DNA of 50,419 nt from Alphaproteobacteria bacterium (GTDB lineage: Bacteria > Pseudomonadota > Alphaproteobacteria > Acetobacterales > Acetobacteraceae). A program made the translations under genes and the position numbers. The stretch covers positions 1 through 50,419 of the forward strand of contig JAPLOI010000021.1 of assembly GCA_026400815.1 (NCBI GenBank). Direction: 5' to 3'. The notes beneath the pieces were generated by a model. That model was not told the DNA's origin. It did not search any database and was given only the letters and a program-made list of their open reading frames with translations. Shown here one piece after another: positions 1-6,992 of the stretch (within the stretch, counting starts at the first letter, position 1; the number at the start of each line of letters is the position of its first letter).

Positions 1-345
1 ATGTTGCCGGCGGCTGGTCGGGCTCCACATGTGATCTCCGGCAAGGCTTCGAACACCTGCCCAGAATCACACCAAACCCGGCCAGCCAACCCCTCACGTC
101 ATACGTTCCGCGTTGATTCCGAAATGGGCTCTGAGGCCTATCCCTACCGCAACCTGCATGACGGGCTGCGGCGCATCTTCGATGCCTATGGGCCCCAGCG
201 GTTCTTCTGGGGCACTGATATCACCCGGATGCCGTGCCCCTGGACCCAGTGCATCACGATGTTCACGGAAGAACTGCCGTGGCTGCGGGATGACCTGGAC
301 TGGGTGATGGGGCGGGGAATTCGGGCGTGGTTGAACTGGCGGTAA
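1..345 (+). pseudogene. Amidohydrolase-2 family C-terminal remnant
   Basis: From about position 118 to the TAA at 343-345 the reading frame matches the C-terminal end of amidohydrolase-related (PF04909, TIM-barrel metal hydrolase) proteins: an AYPYRNLHDGLRRIFDAYG stretch, then FFWGTD with the conserved metal-site Asp, then MPCPWTQC. The 35-40 residues before it in the same frame do not resemble this family; a VAVK-type beta-strand segment would be expected there. The gene therefore seems broken just upstream, although the window edge prevents seeing the rest. A palindrome pair follows the stop immediately. It could also be a real gene with a divergent upstream part that begins left of the window. 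Confidence 0.45.
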
Positions 346-347
346 GG

Positions 348-390
348 CCAGGGCTCTGCCCTGGACCCGCCAGGGACCTGAGGTCCCTGG
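348..390. repeat. Twin palindrome (REP-like)
   Basis: Two adjacent perfect palindromic hairpins: CCAGGGCTCTGCCCTGG at 348-364 and CCAGGGACCTGAGGTCCCTGG-type sequence at 370-390, joined by ACCCG. They start 3 nt after a stop codon. GC-rich intergenic palindromes of the CCAGGGCTCTGCCCTGG kind are common in Acetobacteraceae-like genomes. Only one copy lies in this window. It could act as a transcript-end hairpin, but no T-run follows. Confidence 0.6.
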
Positions 391-448
391 ACCCACATTA
401 CTCAAGACATGAGTCATCGCCGCGAAACGCGGGGGCCGAAAGACAGAT

Positions 449-871
449 TCACGATGATCTGGGACGCGCGGCCGCCTGAGGCGGCGCGCGGGCGGTACAA
501 GCAGGGGAAGGTTCGGGCGCGCGATGGCCGGAAAGGCGCATGCCGCGGCCGGGGCGGCCGCGGAGGATCCAGCCGATCCAGGCGCGTTGGCGGCGCAAAC
601 GGCGCAGGGCGCGCGGGTGGAGTACGGGTGCCAGGTCGTCGATGGTTTCGCCGGTGGGGGAGAAGTGCCAATCCCGAAGCGGGGTGCGCCAGGTGCGGGC
701 GGAGGCGGTGGCCAGGCTGAGTTGGGCCATGACCGCCTTGTTCCCCGTGAGGAACGCCAGCAGGGCGAGGAGCAGATGCAGGAGGGGCGCCGGCAAATGG
801 ACGCGATTCATCGCCTCCGCCATGCGGCGAAGGGCGTCGGCTTCGAGCGGAGCGGCGACGGGATGTGGCAT
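449..871 (-). CDS. Hypothetical protein, 140 aa
   Basis: I do not recognise this product. The frame opens with a plausible soluble N-terminus rich in Leu and Ala (HLPAPLLHLLLALLAFLTG reads like one hydrophobic helix) and a distinctive middle segment, WHFSPTGETIDDLAPVLHP. It ends in a basic, Pro/Arg-rich tail. I chose the ATG at 871; an upstream TTG at 895 is in frame. No clear ribosome-binding site precedes either start. The region upstream (900-960) is noticeably AT-rich and may hold its promoter. Competing frames on both strands are open here because of the GC content, so the call is uncertain. Confidence 0.4.
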   Translation of the reverse strand: MPHPVAAPLEADALRRMAEAMNRVHLPAPLLHLLLALLAFLTGNKAVMAQLSLATASARTWRTPLRDWHFSPTGETIDDLAPVLHPRALRRLRRQRAWIGWILRGRPGRGMRLSGHRAPEPSPACTARAPPQAAARPRSS

Positions 872-1092
872 CACCGGTGAGTATGCTAAACGCAAGACCG
901 GTGGTATAGAGAAAAATTGCCAGTTTTGGCGATTTAACAGGATTTAACGCCCATTGACGCTTTTGGTGGCTGGGGCGCTGGGTGAGCGGTGTTCCCACCC
1001 GGCGACAGCTTCGGGGCGCGCGGTCGGGAGGGTGGCGGGTCCGCTTCGCGACCCGCCCTACGAGTGGATTACGGCCCCGGGCGCCAAGTCGC

Positions 1093-1129
1093 AAAAGTCT
1101 TTTTGCTTCTTTTTCTTCAGAAAAAGAAG
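1093..1129 (-). repeat. 3'-end hairpin, class A (copy 1)
   Basis: Perfect 11-bp inverted repeat (CTTCTTTTTCT / AGAAAAAGAAG, 2-nt loop) at 1106-1129, followed in the gene's sense by CAAAAAGACTTTT. It lies 7 nt past the stop of the minus-strand nitroreductase and probably marks its transcript end. The same element recurs at 8027, 11363, 27386 and 48739. Confidence 0.75.
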
Positions 1130-1136
1130 GCCTTGC

Positions 1137-1994
1137 TTACAGGATCAGGCAGGTCTCATCGAACCAGAACCGCGGCCCGCGGGGTTTTTCCTCGTTCTGG
1201 TCGCCGTGGCCGATATTCACCAGGAAGTTGGATTTCCAGCCGCGGTCGGAGAGGAATTCCGCGTCGACCTTGGCGTTGTCGAAGCCCGACATGGGGCCGA
1301 CGCCGAAGCCGAGGGCGCGGGCGGCCATGAGGAAGTAGGCGCCTTGCAGGGTGCCGTTGCGGAAGGCGGTTTCCTGGGCCAGTTCCGGGTTCGAGGTGAA
1401 CCAGGGCTTGGCGTCGGTGTGGGGGAAGAGGCGGGGCAGGTAGTCGTAGAATTTGGGGTCGTAGGCGACGATGACCGTGACCGGCGCGAGCATGGTTTTC
1501 TGCAGGTTGCCCGAGGAGAGGGCGGGGCGCAGGCGGTCCTTGGCGGATTGGGTGCGGATGAAGAGGAAGCGCGCCGGCGAGGAATTGGCCGAGGTGGGGC
1601 CCCACTTCATCAGGTCGAAGATGGAGCGCAGGTCGTCGTCGGACACGGCGGCGCCGGTCCAGCCGTATTGGGTGCGGGCGGAGCGGAAGAGCTGGTCCAG
1701 GGCGGCGTCGTTCAGCGGGCTGCCCTGGCGCGGCGGGATCGGCGCCGGTTCCGGCTCTGGCACGGCTGCTGCCACGGGGGCTGCGACGGGGGCGGGTGCC
1801 TCCGCGACGGGCTGGGCCGGGGTGGCTTCGACCGCAGTGGCTTCGACCGCAGTGGCTTCGACCGATGTGGCTTCGGCCGGGGTGGCCTCAGCGGTGGCCG
1901 GGGCGGTTTCGGTGGTGGTGGCCACCGGAGCCGCCTCGGCGGGCTTTGCGTCTTCGGGCTTCGGCTCGGACGGCTTGGAGACGTCGGAGGGCAT
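1137..1994 (-). CDS. rutE: RutE/HadB-type nitroreductase with long N-terminal extension
   Basis: 285 aa. Residues from about 92 onward align along their whole length with the malonic semialdehyde reductase RutE/HadB group of FMN nitroreductases (about 196 aa in E. coli). Shared stretches include LMKWGPTSANSSPARF, RPALSSGNLQKT, LFPHTDAKPWFTS and GPMSGFD. The family reduces malonic semialdehyde to 3-hydroxypropionate with NAD(P)H in pyrimidine degradation, but no other rut gene is nearby, so the substrate here is inferred only. Residues 1 to about 90 are an extra Ala/Pro/Glu/Thr-rich, probably disordered extension partly built from a 15-bp tandem repeat. The ATG overlaps the stop of the upstream NFU gene (TGATG), so the two are translationally coupled. 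A class A hairpin follows the stop. Confidence 0.85.
   Translation of the reverse strand: MPSDVSKPSEPKPEDAKPAEAAPVATTTETAPATAEATPAEATSVEATAVEATAVEATPAQPVAEAPAPVAAPVAAAVPEPEPAPIPPRQGSPLNDAALDQLFRSARTQYGWTGAAVSDDDLRSIFDLMKWGPTSANSSPARFLFIRTQSAKDRLRPALSSGNLQKTMLAPVTVIVAYDPKFYDYLPRLFPHTDAKPWFTSNPELAQETAFRNGTLQGAYFLMAARALGFGVGPMSGFDNAKVDAEFLSDRGWKSNFLVNIGHGDQNEEKPRGPRFWFDETCLIL
1825..1884. repeat. 15-bp tandem repeat inside the nitroreductase gene
   Basis: Four 15-bp units, GCTTCGACCGCAGTG twice and then two diverged units, encode the repeated pentapeptide E-A-T-x-V in the disordered extension. The repeat is in frame, so unit gain or loss would only change the length of the extension. Confidence 0.75.
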
Positions 1995-2551
1995 CAGAAC
2001 ATGACCTGTTCGACGCGGACGACCTCCGGCACGTAGTGGCGCAGCATGTTTTCGATGCCGTGCTTCAGCGTGGCCGAGGAGGAGGGGCAGCCGGAGCAGG
2101 CGCCCTGCATGTGCAGCTTCACGATGCCGTCGCGGTAGCCGCGGAAGACGATGTCGCCGCCATCCGACGCCACGGCGGGGCGCACGCGGGTGTCGAGCAG
2201 CTCCTTGATCTGGGCGACGATCTCGGCGTCGGCGGGTTCCACGTCTTCATCGAGCTCGTCGGCGTCGCCTTCGATCACCGGGCGGCCGGCGACGAAATGC
2301 TCCATGATGGCGCCGAGCACCTGGGGCTTGAGGGATTGCCAGGCCTGGCTGTCGTTCTTGGTGACGGTGATGAAATCCCCGCCCAGGAAGACGCGGGTGA
2401 TGCCGGGCAGGCCGAACAGGGCGATGGCGAGCGGCGAGCGCTCGGCGGCGTCGGCGCTGGCGAAATCGGCGGTGCGCTCGCCCATCACGTCTCGGCCGGG
2501 CAGGAATTTCAGCGTGGCGGGGTTCGGGGTGCCTTCGGTCTCGATGAACAT
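1994..2551 (-). CDS. NifU-family Fe-S scaffold protein (NFU1-like)
   Basis: 185 aa. The N-terminal Nfu_N domain begins MFIETEGTPNPATLKFLPG and the C-terminal NifU domain carries the cluster-binding GACSGC motif (Cys152 and Cys155). This is the layout of mitochondrial NFU1 and its alphaproteobacterial relatives, which carry and deliver 4Fe-4S clusters to target enzymes in the cytoplasm. I set the start at the ATG at 2551 because the domain begins there and GAGAGGTGA lies just upstream; a longer in-frame start at 2593 adds unconserved residues. It is first in a two-gene operon with the nitroreductase (1-nt overlap). Confidence 0.93.
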   Translation of the reverse strand: MFIETEGTPNPATLKFLPGRDVMGERTADFASADAAERSPLAIALFGLPGITRVFLGGDFITVTKNDSQAWQSLKPQVLGAIMEHFVAGRPVIEGDADELDEDVEPADAEIVAQIKELLDTRVRPAVASDGGDIVFRGYRDGIVKLHMQGACSGCPSSSATLKHGIENMLRHYVPEVVRVEQVMF

Positions 2552-2709
2552 GGGATCACCTCTCATGTGCCGCGTGGGGCGGCTGGGGTCCAAAGCGGAC
2601 CCGCTTGGTCCGGTTGGGGTTACATCGTCTGATCAGGTGCCGTTGGCAAGCCCCGGAGGTGAAAAGGTCGTTGCTGAAAAGAGGGGGCAGTGTCTGGTAT
2701 GAGGGGGGT

Positions 2710-4293
2710 ATGACACTCTCGCGCCGGTTTCTCCTGGGTGCCCTGGGCACGTTGCCGTTGACCCGCATCGCCGTGGGGCAGCCGGCGCATCGGATCACGA
2801 TCCTGCACATGAACGATTTCCATGCGCGGCATGAACCGGTGGATGCGCGGGCGCTGGCGTGCGGCGCGGGGCGGGAGGGGTGTTTCGGGGGCGCGGCGCG
2901 GCTGGCGAGTGCGATCGGGGCGCAGCGGGCGGCGGCGGAGGCGGATGGGCGGGCGGTGCTGCTGGTGGATGCCGGCGACCAGTTCCAGGGCAGCCTGTTC
3001 TACACCGCGTGGAAGGGCGAGGTGGAGCTGGCGGTGATGCATGCGCTGGGCACCGAGGCGATGGCGGTGGGGAACCATGAATTCGACCATGGGCCGGCCA
3101 ATTTGGCGCGCTTCGTGCGGGCGGCGCGGTTTCCGGTTTTGTCGGCCAATGTGGATGTGTCGGCCGATCCCGATCTGCGTGGGCTGGTGCAGCCGCATGC
3201 GGTGCTGGAGAAGGCCGGGCTGCGGATCGGGCTGGTGGGGCTGACGACGCAGGAGACGGCGATCGGGTCTTCGCCGGGGCCGCATGTGATTTTCGGCGAT
3301 CCCGCCGCGGCGTTGGCGCGGTCGGCGGCGGTGGTGCGGGGGGAGGGGGCGCGGCTGGTGGTGGCGCTCTCGCATCTCGGCTGGGATGTGGACCAGGGGT
3401 TGGCCGGGCATGTGCCCGGCGTGGACGTGCTGGTGGGCGGGCATACGCATACGCTGCTGTCTGACAGCGAGGCGGGGGCGGCGGGGCCGGCGCATGGGGT
3501 GGCGCGCGGGCCGGCGGGGCGGGCGGTGGTGGTGCAGGCTTCGGCCTATGGGCGGTATCTCGGGCGGCTGGACCTGGACGTGGCGGCGGATGGCACGGTG
3601 CTGGCCTATGGCGGGGATTGCCGGCGGGTGGGGTTGGATCTGCCGGAGGAGCCGCGGGTGGCGGCGCTCGTGGCGGGGTATGCGGCGCAGCTGGACGGGG
3701 TGCGCAAGCGGGTGGTGGGGCGGGCGGAGGCGGCTGTGGGGAACGTGGGCTGCCGGGTGGCGGAATGCGCGCTGGGGAGTTTCATTGCCGATGCCATGCT
3801 GCGGTCGGTGCAGGGGGCGGAGGTCGCGCTGATGAACGCGGGCGGCATTCGCACCGGGCTGCCGGGGGGCGAGCTGACGCTGGGGGATGTGCTGACGATG
3901 CTGCCGTTCGGGAATGCGGTGGCGACGCTGGAGTTGTCGGGCGCGGATCTTCGGGCGGCGATTGCCAATGGGCTGGCGCGGATGGGGGCGGGGGCGTTTC
4001 CACAGGTGGCGGGGATGCGGATCACCTGGAACCCGCTGGCGGCTGAGGGAGCGCGGCTGGTGGGGTTGGAGGTGGCTTCCGGCGGGGGCTGGGCGCCGGT
4101 GCAGGAGGGGCGGATGTATCGGGTGGTGACCAACAACTTCCTGCGCGGGGGCGGGGATGGGTATGGGGTGCTCCGCGATCGGGCGGTGGCGCCGTATGAT
4201 TCCGGGCCGGGGCTGGATGTGGTGGTGACCGAGGCGATCGGGGCGGTGGGCGTGTTCGCGCCGCGGACGAGCGGGCGGTTTGTGATTCCTTGA
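2710..4293 (+). CDS. Exported 5'-nucleotidase / UshA-family metallophosphoesterase
   Basis: 527 aa. The N-terminus MTLSRRFLLGALGTLPLTR has the SRRxxL pattern of a twin-arginine signal, so periplasmic or surface placement is likely. The calcineurin-like domain shows the metal-site motifs in order: HMNDFHARH, VDAGDQFQGS, AVGNHEFDHG and GGHTHT. The C-terminal 5_nucleotid_C domain follows, with LMNAGGIR and NNFLRGGGDGY. Members hydrolyse nucleotides to nucleosides or split related phosphoesters and sulfate esters (SoxB-like); the exact substrate cannot be told. The start is supported by GAGGGGGG 1-2 nt to 9 nt upstream. It is followed after 11 nt by the next plus-strand gene. Confidence 0.9.
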   Translation: MTLSRRFLLGALGTLPLTRIAVGQPAHRITILHMNDFHARHEPVDARALACGAGREGCFGGAARLASAIGAQRAAAEADGRAVLLVDAGDQFQGSLFYTAWKGEVELAVMHALGTEAMAVGNHEFDHGPANLARFVRAARFPVLSANVDVSADPDLRGLVQPHAVLEKAGLRIGLVGLTTQETAIGSSPGPHVIFGDPAAALARSAAVVRGEGARLVVALSHLGWDVDQGLAGHVPGVDVLVGGHTHTLLSDSEAGAAGPAHGVARGPAGRAVVVQASAYGRYLGRLDLDVAADGTVLAYGGDCRRVGLDLPEEPRVAALVAGYAAQLDGVRKRVVGRAEAAVGNVGCRVAECALGSFIADAMLRSVQGAEVALMNAGGIRTGLPGGELTLGDVLTMLPFGNAVATLELSGADLRAAIANGLARMGAGAFPQVAGMRITWNPLAAEGARLVGLEVASGGGWAPVQEGRMYRVVTNNFLRGGGDGYGVLRDRAVAPYDSGPGLDVVVTEAIGAVGVFAPRTSGRFVIP

Positions 4294-4304
4294 AGGATGG
4301 ATCG

Positions 4305-4727
4305 ATGACGGATGCCGAAGGGCTCGTGCGGGCCTATTACGACGCGTTCAATCGGGGTGACCGGGAGGCGTTTCTCGGGCTGCTGACCGAGGACGTGGAG
4401 CACGGGATCAGCCAGGGGGGCAGCGAGGTGGGGCGCGAGGCGTTCGGGCGGTTCATGGCGCATATGGACCGGTGCTACCGGGAGACGATCACGGACCTGG
4501 TGGTCATGGTGGACGCGACGGGGACGCGGGCGGCGGCGGAGTTCGTGGTGCGCGGGACCTATGTGGGGACCGATCCGGGGGTGCCGGCGGGGACGCCCGA
4601 GGCCTCGGGGCAGACATATACGCTGCCGGCGGGGGCGTTCTTTGCGCTGCGGGACGGGCGGGTGGCGCGGATTTCGAACCACTACAATCTTGGGGATTGG
4701 GTTCGGCAGGTGGGTGGGGCGGCTTAG
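4305..4727 (+). CDS. Ketosteroid isomerase-related protein (NTF2-like fold)
   Basis: 140 aa, a typical size for the SnoaL/ketosteroid-isomerase-like NTF2 superfamily. The helix YYDAFNRGDREAFLGLLTEDV and the later VRGTYVGTDPG and LPAGAFFALRDGRVARISNHYN segments match the steroid delta-isomerase-related group (TIGR02096-like). The catalytic role is unknown; many members are small-molecule isomerases or hydratases. The ATG at 4305 is preceded by AAGGATGG, part of which overlaps the nucleotidase stop, so the two genes probably share a transcript. The stop codon overlaps the stop of the convergent toxin gene. Confidence 0.8.
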   Translation: MTDAEGLVRAYYDAFNRGDREAFLGLLTEDVEHGISQGGSEVGREAFGRFMAHMDRCYRETITDLVVMVDATGTRAAAEFVVRGTYVGTDPGVPAGTPEASGQTYTLPAGAFFALRDGRVARISNHYNLGDWVRQVGGAA

Positions 4728-5116
4728 CCGGGGGGCGCTGCCGGTTGGGCGTGGCGGCGGACCCAGGCGATGAAGGTGGGGTCGTCTAGGTCGCCGGCGG
4801 CCATGGAGAGGGTGGTCAGCGTTGCCTCGGCGTCGGTGGCGGGGAAGGCGACGCCATTCAGGGCGAGGAAAAGTTCGAGCGCCACGTAGGCGGTGCGTTT
4901 GTTGCCGTCGATGAAGGGGTGGTTGCGGGCGATCGCTAGCGCGTAGGTGGCGCCGAGTTCGGCGATATCGGGCTCACCGTAGGCGGCGAGGTTGAGCGGG
5001 CGTGCGAGGGCGCTTTCCAGCAGGCCTGCGTCGCGCAGGCCGGCGGCGCCGCCGTGTTCGGCGATCTGCTCGTCATGGATGGCGAGGACGAGATCGAGTG
5101 AGAGCCAGACGGTCAC
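4724..5116 (-). CDS. doc: Doc/Fic-type death-on-curing toxin
   Basis: 130 aa, close to phage P1 Doc (126 aa). The Fic core HPFIDGNKRT is complete (His66, Asp70, Asn72, Lys73, Arg74). Doc has Lys where AMPylating Fic proteins have Gly, and it phosphorylates elongation factor Tu rather than AMPylating targets. The GTG start overlaps the antitoxin stop (GTGA), a standard toxin-antitoxin arrangement that couples their translation. The long open frame upstream of this start is an artefact of the antitoxin gene. The gene converges on the ketosteroid-isomerase-like gene with overlapping stop codons. Confidence 0.92.
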   Translation of the reverse strand: MTVWLSLDLVLAIHDEQIAEHGGAAGLRDAGLLESALARPLNLAAYGEPDIAELGATYALAIARNHPFIDGNKRTAYVALELFLALNGVAFPATDAEATLTTLSMAAGDLDDPTFIAWVRRHAQPAAPPG

Positions 5117-5337
5117 TTGGCGAGTTCGCGCAGGACGGCGCGGCGGCGCTTCATGATCTCGCGGGCAACTTCCATCTGGGATTCGAATTCCGGGTCGCCA
5201 GTGGTGAGGCGGATGCCGTTCTCGGTCTCGATGGCGTAAACGGTGTCGCCCTTTGTGACGCCGAGCTTGGCGAGGAGCTCCTTGGGCAGGATGAGGCCGA
5301 CGGAGTTGCCGATCTGGGTGAGCTTGAGGGCGGACAT
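5113..5337 (-). CDS. AbrB/MazE/SpoVT-type antitoxin
   Basis: 74 aa. Residues 1-45 form a swapped-hairpin AbrB DNA-binding domain (LTQIGNSVGLILPKELLAKL, then KGDTVYAIE). The charged helical tail MKRRRAVLRELAK probably contacts the toxin. It is expected to neutralise the Doc protein encoded just downstream and to repress the shared promoter. The start is supported by AGGAG 6 nt upstream. Doc's classical partner is the unrelated antitoxin Phd, so this is the AbrB-Doc variant. Confidence 0.9.
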   Translation of the reverse strand: MSALKLTQIGNSVGLILPKELLAKLGVTKGDTVYAIETENGIRLTTGDPEFESQMEVAREIMKRRRAVLRELAK

Positions 5338-5387
5338 GGCGCGCTCCTGTTGATACGGGAGTTATAACCCAGGGAAGGGGCGGCGGT

Positions 5388-6110
5388 CTATCGCGATGCG
5401 ATGTCGCGGGGGGTGGGCGGGCCGGTGACGCGGGTGCGGCAGAGGGGGGATTGGAGGCAGATGGCGGCCAGGGCGTTCCAGCCGGTGTCGACCCAGGCAG
5501 AGGGGGCCCAGGCGGTGGGGGAGAGGGGGGCGCTGGCGGCGAGGGTGGTGGCGGCCTCGATCGCGTCCGTGGCGGTTTCCAGGGCGGCGGTGGCGAGGCG
5601 CTGGGCGGCGGTGGTGGCGGTTTCGAGGCCTGCTGCGGCGGTTGCAATGGTGGCTTCGGCTGCGCTGGCGAGGGCGGGGGCGAGAGTTTCGGTGATGGTG
5701 GACTGGGTGGCGCGGGCGGCGGTGGCGACGGTTTCCAGGCCAGTGCTGGCCGCCTCGGCGGTGTATCGGCCGATGTGGAGGACGACGGGGGCGGTGCGGT
5801 CCATCATGTAGAGGACGCTGGGGGTGAGGGATTCGCCCACGGTGCAGAAGCTGGCGAAGACGACGCCGACGACGCCGATGGCCAGGACGGCGGAGTTGGA
5901 GGGGGTGACGATGCCGCCAGAGACGAGGTTGACCAGGTTCTCTGGGCCGAAGCCGATGGCGGCCAGGGTGCCGGTGGCGAGGCAACCGAAGGACTTCATG
6001 ACTTCCATGGACGGCTCGGGGTCCGCGGCGGGCGCGGGTTGGGCGTGCGTGGGGAGGGCGGGCAGGAGCAGGGCCGCGGAGAGGAGGGCGGCGCGGACCA
6101 TGGGAAGCAT
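5388..6110 (-). CDS. Exported or membrane protein with Ala/Thr-rich amphipathic region, unknown function
   Basis: 240 aa. The start at 6110 gives a clean signal peptide (LPMVRAALLSAALLLPALPTHA) with AAAGG about 9 nt upstream. One or two hydrophobic segments follow (VNLVSGGIVTPSN and AVLAIGVVGVVFASF). A long Ala/Thr/Glu stretch (roughly residues 95-190) then repeats motifs such as TAEAA, LETVATAA and LETATTAA, as in amphipathic helices of phasin- or apolipoprotein-like proteins. A Cys-containing tail (CLQSPLCR) ends it. I do not recognise a family. It stands alone, with about 130 nt before it and no obvious partner. Confidence 0.6.
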   Translation of the reverse strand: MLPMVRAALLSAALLLPALPTHAQPAPAADPEPSMEVMKSFGCLATGTLAAIGFGPENLVNLVSGGIVTPSNSAVLAIGVVGVVFASFCTVGESLTPSVLYMMDRTAPVVLHIGRYTAEAASTGLETVATAARATQSTITETLAPALASAAEATIATAAAGLETATTAAQRLATAALETATDAIEAATTLAASAPLSPTAWAPSAWVDTGWNALAAICLQSPLCRTRVTGPPTPRDIASR

Positions 6111-6246
6111 TTTGCGGACCTTTCGGGCAGGACTGAGCGAGGTCGGCCGAGAGGAGCGATGCCCCTGCCTTCGCTCATGGCTGCACAAGGGTAATGGGTC
6201 GCGCTAAAGAGTGGTTTAACGGATAGGGCGCGTTCCAGCTGGTTGC

Positions 6247-6981
6247 TCAGGTTTGTAGGATTAGAGGCAATCGTTGTTCTTTCGCGAGCGCGGCTTTGCG
6301 GTGCAGGGACGCGATGGCCTGCCACGAGGCCGCGAGGAGGTCGTGTTCGGCCACCTCGGCTCTTTCGCCCCAAGGTGCAATTGAGGGGTCGGCTGCGAGC
6401 AGCAGGCTCTGGAGGCTTGCCAGTTCTGCCAGTAGGGCGGGCAGGGAACCGAAGCGTTGCGTGTGGCCGAGGGGATTCGGCTCCTCGAGAATGAGGTTGC
6501 GCCGGAAGGGTAGCCAGACATCCACACCGAGCAGCAATTGAGGGTATGGGCTGGAGAAACCGCGGCGCGCAGCAGCTGCGATCGCGGTTTCCTCCTGCTG
6601 AACGTTGGGTCTTGGTGTGCGAGCTAGCCGGGCAATGGCGTCGTCGCCGTCCGTTGTCGCACGGGCGACAATGTAGGTGAGGTTGCCGATGGTGCTGCTG
6701 GCGAGGTCCTCGCCATCGGTGAAGAGGCTTTCCTCGTCCCACCAGAGCCCTTCCTGCAACTGGGCTGCGTATTTCGTACCGAGTTGGGTGCGCCAGGCAA
6801 CGACGGCAGAGGGCGGGATGCGTATTTCTGTGCCGGGAGTCACGACTTGCAGCACCCGACTGCCGGGTTCGCGCAGAAGGTCGGCAAGGCGATCGGTGCC
6901 AGGCGGAACTTCGCGGAAGGTCTGGCCGGTGACCGTCCACAGGATACGATGCAAGGCGCTGACTTGAAGGCCAAGGCCCAT
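6247..6981 (-). CDS. Hypothetical protein, 244 aa
   Basis: I do not recognise this protein. It looks soluble and cytoplasmic: no signal peptide, no membrane helix, mixed composition, with short distinctive stretches such as PGTEIRIPPSAVVAWRTQLG and WWDEESLFTDGEDLASSTIG. Codon use is less GC-extreme than in the neighbours (more A/T third positions), which may reflect recent acquisition. It starts 11 nt after the stop of the MetX-like hydrolase and may be co-transcribed with it, although the ribosome-binding site is weak. The next gene on the same strand begins about 140 nt further on. Confidence 0.6.
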   Translation of the reverse strand: MGLGLQVSALHRILWTVTGQTFREVPPGTDRLADLLREPGSRVLQVVTPGTEIRIPPSAVVAWRTQLGTKYAAQLQEGLWWDEESLFTDGEDLASSTIGNLTYIVARATTDGDDAIARLARTPRPNVQQEETAIAAAARRGFSSPYPQLLLGVDVWLPFRRNLILEEPNPLGHTQRFGSLPALLAELASLQSLLLAADPSIAPWGERAEVAEHDLLAASWQAIASLHRKAALAKEQRLPLILQT

Positions 6982-6992
6982 AGGCTGCGCCG

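Noticed and set aside
540-947. Plus-strand basic ORF opposite the 140-aa hypothetical gene
   Set aside because: The translation is Arg/Ala-rich without structure and looks like a composition artefact; the minus-strand frame has more protein-like helices.
1825-1884. CRISPR-like or minisatellite array
   Set aside because: Units are contiguous 15-mers without spacers and encode an in-frame peptide repeat.
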